DNA of 9,484 bases from Treponema sp. (GTDB lineage: Bacteria; Spirochaetota; Spirochaetia; Treponematales; Breznakiellaceae), in contig JAITNU010000225.1 of assembly GCA_031290325.1 (NCBI GenBank), positions 1 to 9,484 on the forward strand. Direction: 5' to 3'. Made by a program: the position numbers and the translations under genes. This document shows positions 6,597 to 9,484 of the stretch, one piece after another (positions within the stretch are counted from its first letter, which is position 1; every line of letters begins with the position of its first letter). The notes beneath the pieces were generated by a model that was given only the letters and a program-made list of their open reading frames with translations, was not told the origin of the DNA and ran no database searches.

Positions 6597-9296
6597 AGTT
6601 CTGCCGAATCAACGCGGATGATGGATCAATACCGGCGAATAAAAGAAGCACACCAGGACGAAGTTCTGTTCTTTCGCTTAGGTGATTTCTATGAAATGTT
6701 TGGCAAGGATGCTGAAAGCGTTTCCGGCCTGCTTAATCTCACCTTGACCAGCCGTCATGGGCTTCCTATGTGCGGTATCCCCTATCATGCGGCGCGGTCC
6801 TATATTGGCCGCTTATTAAAGCTGGGAAAAAAGATCGCCATCTGTGAGCAGCTCTCCGAACCGGGTAAGGGCCTCATTGAACGAAAGGTGGTGGAGGTCA
6901 TCACCCCTGGTACCATCGTGGACGAAGATTATCTGGATAGGGGGAGTTCTAATTACCTTGCCAGCCTCGCTTCCATCGGGCAGCTTCTCTCCTTTGCCTA
7001 TATCGACCTTTCCACCGGGGAGTTTCACGCCACCGCCTTTCCCTTTGAAGATGCCGCCGAGTGGTTCCGCCAGGAGCTTGAGCGGCTCCAGCTCACCGAG
7101 ATGATCCTGCAGGAATCGCTCCTGGATAGGGATATCCATATTGCCCGTGCGATTACAGACCGGCCAGGCCTCGTGGTGAACCGGTGGGCAGATTGGCTTT
7201 TTGACCTGACCAAAAGCCGGAAACGGCTGGAACGGCAGTTTGGTACCTCAAGTCTGCGGGGTTTTGGCCTTGATGAGGCAAGCCCGGAAATCGTGTCCGC
7301 CGGGGCCTTGCTGGATTACCTCGATGATACTGCCCAGAGCCTCATCCCCCATGTCAGGTCCATTATTGTCTACCGGGATAGTGAATATGTGGGGATAGAT
7401 GAATCCAGCCAGCGTAACCTCGAGCTTATTAAGAATCTCCGGGACGGGGATGTTCGCTTTTCCCTCCTGGAAGTGATGGATGAGACCCGCACGGCCATGG
7501 GACGCCGGCTCCTCAAGGGGCGGCTGCTCCAGCCTTTACGGAACCTGGAGCATATCAACAAACGGCTTGAGATGGTTGAACTGCTCTACCGCGATCAGGA
7601 CCGGCTGGGGACCTTCCGGGAATATTTAGGAAAGACCCCGGACCTGGAACGGCTCATCGCCCGCCTTGCCATGGGCCGTGCCCACGGCAAGGATATGGTC
7701 CTGGTGCAGAAGGCCCTTTCCACGTTTAAGGCCATTCAGGAACTCAATGAGGACCTGTCTTTCACCTTTGAATCTGAGGAGGCAGCTTCGCTGGACGCGG
7801 AGGGGTACGGCAGGCTCATAGCAGTCCGGGACCTCCTGGAACAGGGCCTCTGTGAAGACCCCTCCACCCTCCTCACCGAGGGAAACCTCATCCGGGACGG
7901 GTATAACCCAGGGCTTGATAAGCTGCGGCAGCTCCATAATAACGGACGTAAACTCCTGGAGGAATACCTTAAGAAGGAACAGGAAGCCACCGGTATTGCT
8001 AACCTCAGAATGGACCATAACCGGCTCATTGGGTACTTTCTTGAGGTTACCCAGGCGCATCTCTCAAAGGTCCCCCCGTATTTTATCCGGCGCCAGGGCA
8101 TTGCTGCCAAGGAACGCTTTACCACGGACCGGCTTGCAAGCCTGGAATCGGATATTAATGGCGCCTCCGACAAGGTCATTGAGCTTGAGAAGCGGCTATT
8201 CCTTGAGCTGCGGGATAAGGCCAAGGCCCTGATCCCGGAATTAGCCGCCGCAGGCCGGCGTATCGCAGAACTGGATGTCGCCCATTCCCTGGCACGGGCA
8301 GCCACCATCCAGGGCTGGGTACGTCCGGTAGTGGATAACGGAAATCGGTTTACCATCATTGAGGGCCGCCACCCGGTAGTAGAGGCCCATCTTCCCCGGG
8401 GTGAGTTTATCACCAACAATATCATCCTCGACGGCGCGGGCATTTCCTTTGCCATGATCACCGGTCCAAACATGGCGGGTAAATCAACCTATCTCCGCCA
8501 GGCAGCGCTCATAACCATCATGGCCCAGGCAGGCAGCTTTGTGCCTGCACGGGAGGCCCATATCGGTATGACCGACCGGATTTACTGCCGGGTAGGGGCC
8601 TCGGATAACCTTGCCCGGGGAGAATCGACCTTCCTTGTGGAGATGAACGAGACCGCCTATATCCTGCACACTGCCACGGAACAGAGCCTGGTTATCATGG
8701 ACGAGGTGGGGCGGGGTACCGGCACCGTTGACGGTCTTGCCATTGCGTGGGCGGTCAGCGAAGAACTCCTGGACCACATCAAGTGCCGGACCCTCTTTGC
8801 CACCCATTTTCATGAACTCTCCATGCTGGTCCATCCCCGGCTGGCCAATCGTTCCATGGAAGTGCTGGACCGGGACGGGGAGATTATCTTTTTACGCAAA
8901 TTGATCGAAGGACCTGCAGCAGAATCCTATGGCCTCCATGTGGCCCGCCTCGCCGGACTGAGTGAACGGGTCCTGAACCGGGCAAGTAGCATCATGGAAC
9001 GCTTACAGGAAAGCGGCAAGGTCTTTCATGATGCCTTACCAGGTTCAATGCCAGAAACGAATCCGTCCCCGGAACCCTCACCGGAATTCCATGATGAGGA
9101 GGACCATAGCAGGTTTGAGCGGTTTCTTGAGGATATCAGTACTGTTGATCCGGATCGCATGACCCCCCTTGAGGCGCTGAACTGGATCCATACCTGGAAA
9201 CAGGTCTTCAGGGGAAAAACCCTCCCCCGTTCCCGCAATCGCCGGAATATCCGTTCCGATCAGCATAGTCCTTCGCTCTTCGATTTTAACCGCTAA
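6594..9296 (+). CDS. mutS: DNA mismatch repair protein MutS
   Basis: MutS binds mismatched or looped DNA as a dimer and uses ATP to become a sliding clamp that starts repair. I start it at ATC 6594 (900 residues); a standard gene caller would give ATG 6618 (892). Numbering here is from 6594. The upstream start is preferred because STRMMDQY lines up with the family's N-terminal Thr-Pro-Met-Met-x-Gln-Tyr, so the ATG pair at 6618/6621 is that internal Met-Met. The mismatch-reading motif is GDFYEMF with Phe32 and Glu34. The connector spans about 125-255, and the core opens near TRTAMGRRLL (298 on). The clamp region is followed by GYFLEVT (480-486). In the ATPase, Walker A is GPNMAGKST (624-632, Lys630), the signature segment is RVGASDNLARGESTF (from 666), Walker B ends MDE (702-704) followed by VGRGTGT, and FATHFHE is at 735-741. 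An acidic, proline-rich linker leads to the C-terminal MTPLEALNWI helix. The tail ends in SLFDFNR. All catalytic residues are present and the gene is intact. Confidence 0.96.
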   Translation: MSSAESTRMMDQYRRIKEAHQDEVLFFRLGDFYEMFGKDAESVSGLLNLTLTSRHGLPMCGIPYHAARSYIGRLLKLGKKIAICEQLSEPGKGLIERKVVEVITPGTIVDEDYLDRGSSNYLASLASIGQLLSFAYIDLSTGEFHATAFPFEDAAEWFRQELERLQLTEMILQESLLDRDIHIARAITDRPGLVVNRWADWLFDLTKSRKRLERQFGTSSLRGFGLDEASPEIVSAGALLDYLDDTAQSLIPHVRSIIVYRDSEYVGIDESSQRNLELIKNLRDGDVRFSLLEVMDETRTAMGRRLLKGRLLQPLRNLEHINKRLEMVELLYRDQDRLGTFREYLGKTPDLERLIARLAMGRAHGKDMVLVQKALSTFKAIQELNEDLSFTFESEEAASLDAEGYGRLIAVRDLLEQGLCEDPSTLLTEGNLIRDGYNPGLDKLRQLHNNGRKLLEEYLKKEQEATGIANLRMDHNRLIGYFLEVTQAHLSKVPPYFIRRQGIAAKERFTTDRLASLESDINGASDKVIELEKRLFLELRDKAKALIPELAAAGRRIAELDVAHSLARAATIQGWVRPVVDNGNRFTIIEGRHPVVEAHLPRGEFITNNIILDGAGISFAMITGPNMAGKSTYLRQAALITIMAQAGSFVPAREAHIGMTDRIYCRVGASDNLARGESTFLVEMNETAYILHTATEQSLVIMDEVGRGTGTVDGLAIAWAVSEELLDHIKCRTLFATHFHELSMLVHPRLANRSMEVLDRDGEIIFLRKLIEGPAAESYGLHVARLAGLSERVLNRASSIMERLQESGKVFHDALPGSMPETNPSPEPSPEFHDEEDHSRFERFLEDISTVDPDRMTPLEALNWIHTWKQVFRGKTLPRSRNRRNIRSDQHSPSLFDFNR

Positions 9297-9371
9297 ACAG
9301 AGGGGTTGCTTAAAACCGGTATCAGCCTGTTGTGTCCACAGCGGCTCCCACCATTTAGTTTTATGACCGCG
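9297..9371. other. Convergent intergenic gap between mutS and the chemotaxis receptor gene
   Basis: These 75 bases separate two stop codons facing each other. An imperfect stem can be drawn from GCCTGT (9325-9330) with ACA-GC-GGC (9338-9345), six pairs with a two-base bulge, but no T run follows on the plus strand. A bidirectional terminator would be expected here, but I cannot show one. Confidence 0.4.
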
Positions 9372-9375
9372 TCAT
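9363..9375. repeat. Short perfect inverted repeat at the end of the chemotaxis receptor gene
   Basis: ATGAC-CGC-GTCAT has two 5-base arms around a 3-base centre and covers the stop codon of the minus-strand gene. It is too short to be a terminator by itself and may be chance. Confidence 0.35.
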
Positions 9376-9484
9376 TCTATCGTAAACTTGGACACTTCAG
9401 TTATCAACGTATGGATCCGCTGTTTAGTATCCGCGCTTATTCCCGCCACACGAGCCATCGAACTATTTATCTGTTCCGCTCCGC
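9372..9484 (-). CDS. Methyl-accepting chemotaxis protein, C-terminal fragment
   Basis: On the minus strand, from 9482 down to a TGA at 9374-9372, 36 residues can be read, beginning GAEQINSSMARVAGIS and ending LITEVSKFTIE. Chemotaxis receptors commonly finish their cytoplasmic signalling coiled coil with a Gly-Ala-Glu-Gln-Ile-Asn segment and a closing Glu-Val-Ser-x-Phe-x-x-Glu tail, and treponeme receptors in particular end this way. The rest of the gene, including any sensor and HAMP domains, lies outside the window, so the ligand cannot be guessed. It runs towards mutS and belongs to a separate transcription unit. The call rests on a short stretch, but the pattern is distinctive. Confidence 0.7.
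   Translation of the reverse strand, partial: GAEQINSSMARVAGISADTKQRIHTLITEVSKFTIE

Noticed and set aside
7736..8473. A 245-residue open frame on the minus strand inside mutS
   Set aside because: It is rich in Ser and Arg, as expected from the reverse complement of a coding strand, shows no known motif and overlaps essential MutS domains.
9325..9345. A rho-independent terminator after mutS
   Set aside because: The stem is short with a two-base bulge and has no T run following it on the plus strand; on the minus strand only a TTTT several bases away.

Overview
The window reads as spirochete chromosome, most likely a treponeme. Four genes on the plus strand follow one another in the order TamB-like protein, BamA, OmpH/Skp-like chaperone, MutS. 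From memory this order is shared by Treponema pallidum (TP0325 to TP0328) and Borrelia burgdorferi (BB0794 to BB0797). Base composition looks roughly balanced, which fits high-GC treponemes such as the termite-gut group better than the AT-rich T. denticola or Borrelia. The species call is inference.

Layout. Positions 1-3468 hold the 3' part of a tamB-like gene, open from the first base, so its true start lies upstream. A 48-base gap leads to bamA (3517-6015), encoding an 832-residue outer-membrane assembly protein with a signal peptide, five POTRA domains and a 16-strand barrel. Seventeen bases later comes ompH/skp (6033-6557), a small periplasmic chaperone with a signal peptide and coiled coil. 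After another short gap comes mutS (6594 or 6618 to 9296), a full-length mismatch-repair ATPase. The four genes are co-directional with gaps of 17 to 60 bases, and I see no convincing promoter or terminator between them, so they look like one transcription unit. At the right edge, on the minus strand, sits the last 36 residues of what appears to be a methyl-accepting chemotaxis protein (stop at 9372-9374), converging on mutS across a 75-base gap. No stretch over 300 bases lacks a gene.

How the genes work together. Skp-like chaperones carry unfolded outer-membrane proteins across the periplasm, and BamA folds and inserts them. TamB spans the periplasm and is known in Borrelia to associate with BamA, without a separate TamA. 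These three form an envelope-biogenesis module. MutS does an unrelated job and is a passenger in the same unit.

I found no new system here; this is conserved housekeeping DNA. The best lead is the start of mutS. A strong Shine-Dalgarno sits 7 bases before an in-frame ATC, while the first ATG is 24 bases further on, has no ribosome binding site, and falls inside a conserved motif. Second is an in-frame 18-base tandem repeat that puts a charged insert into TamB.
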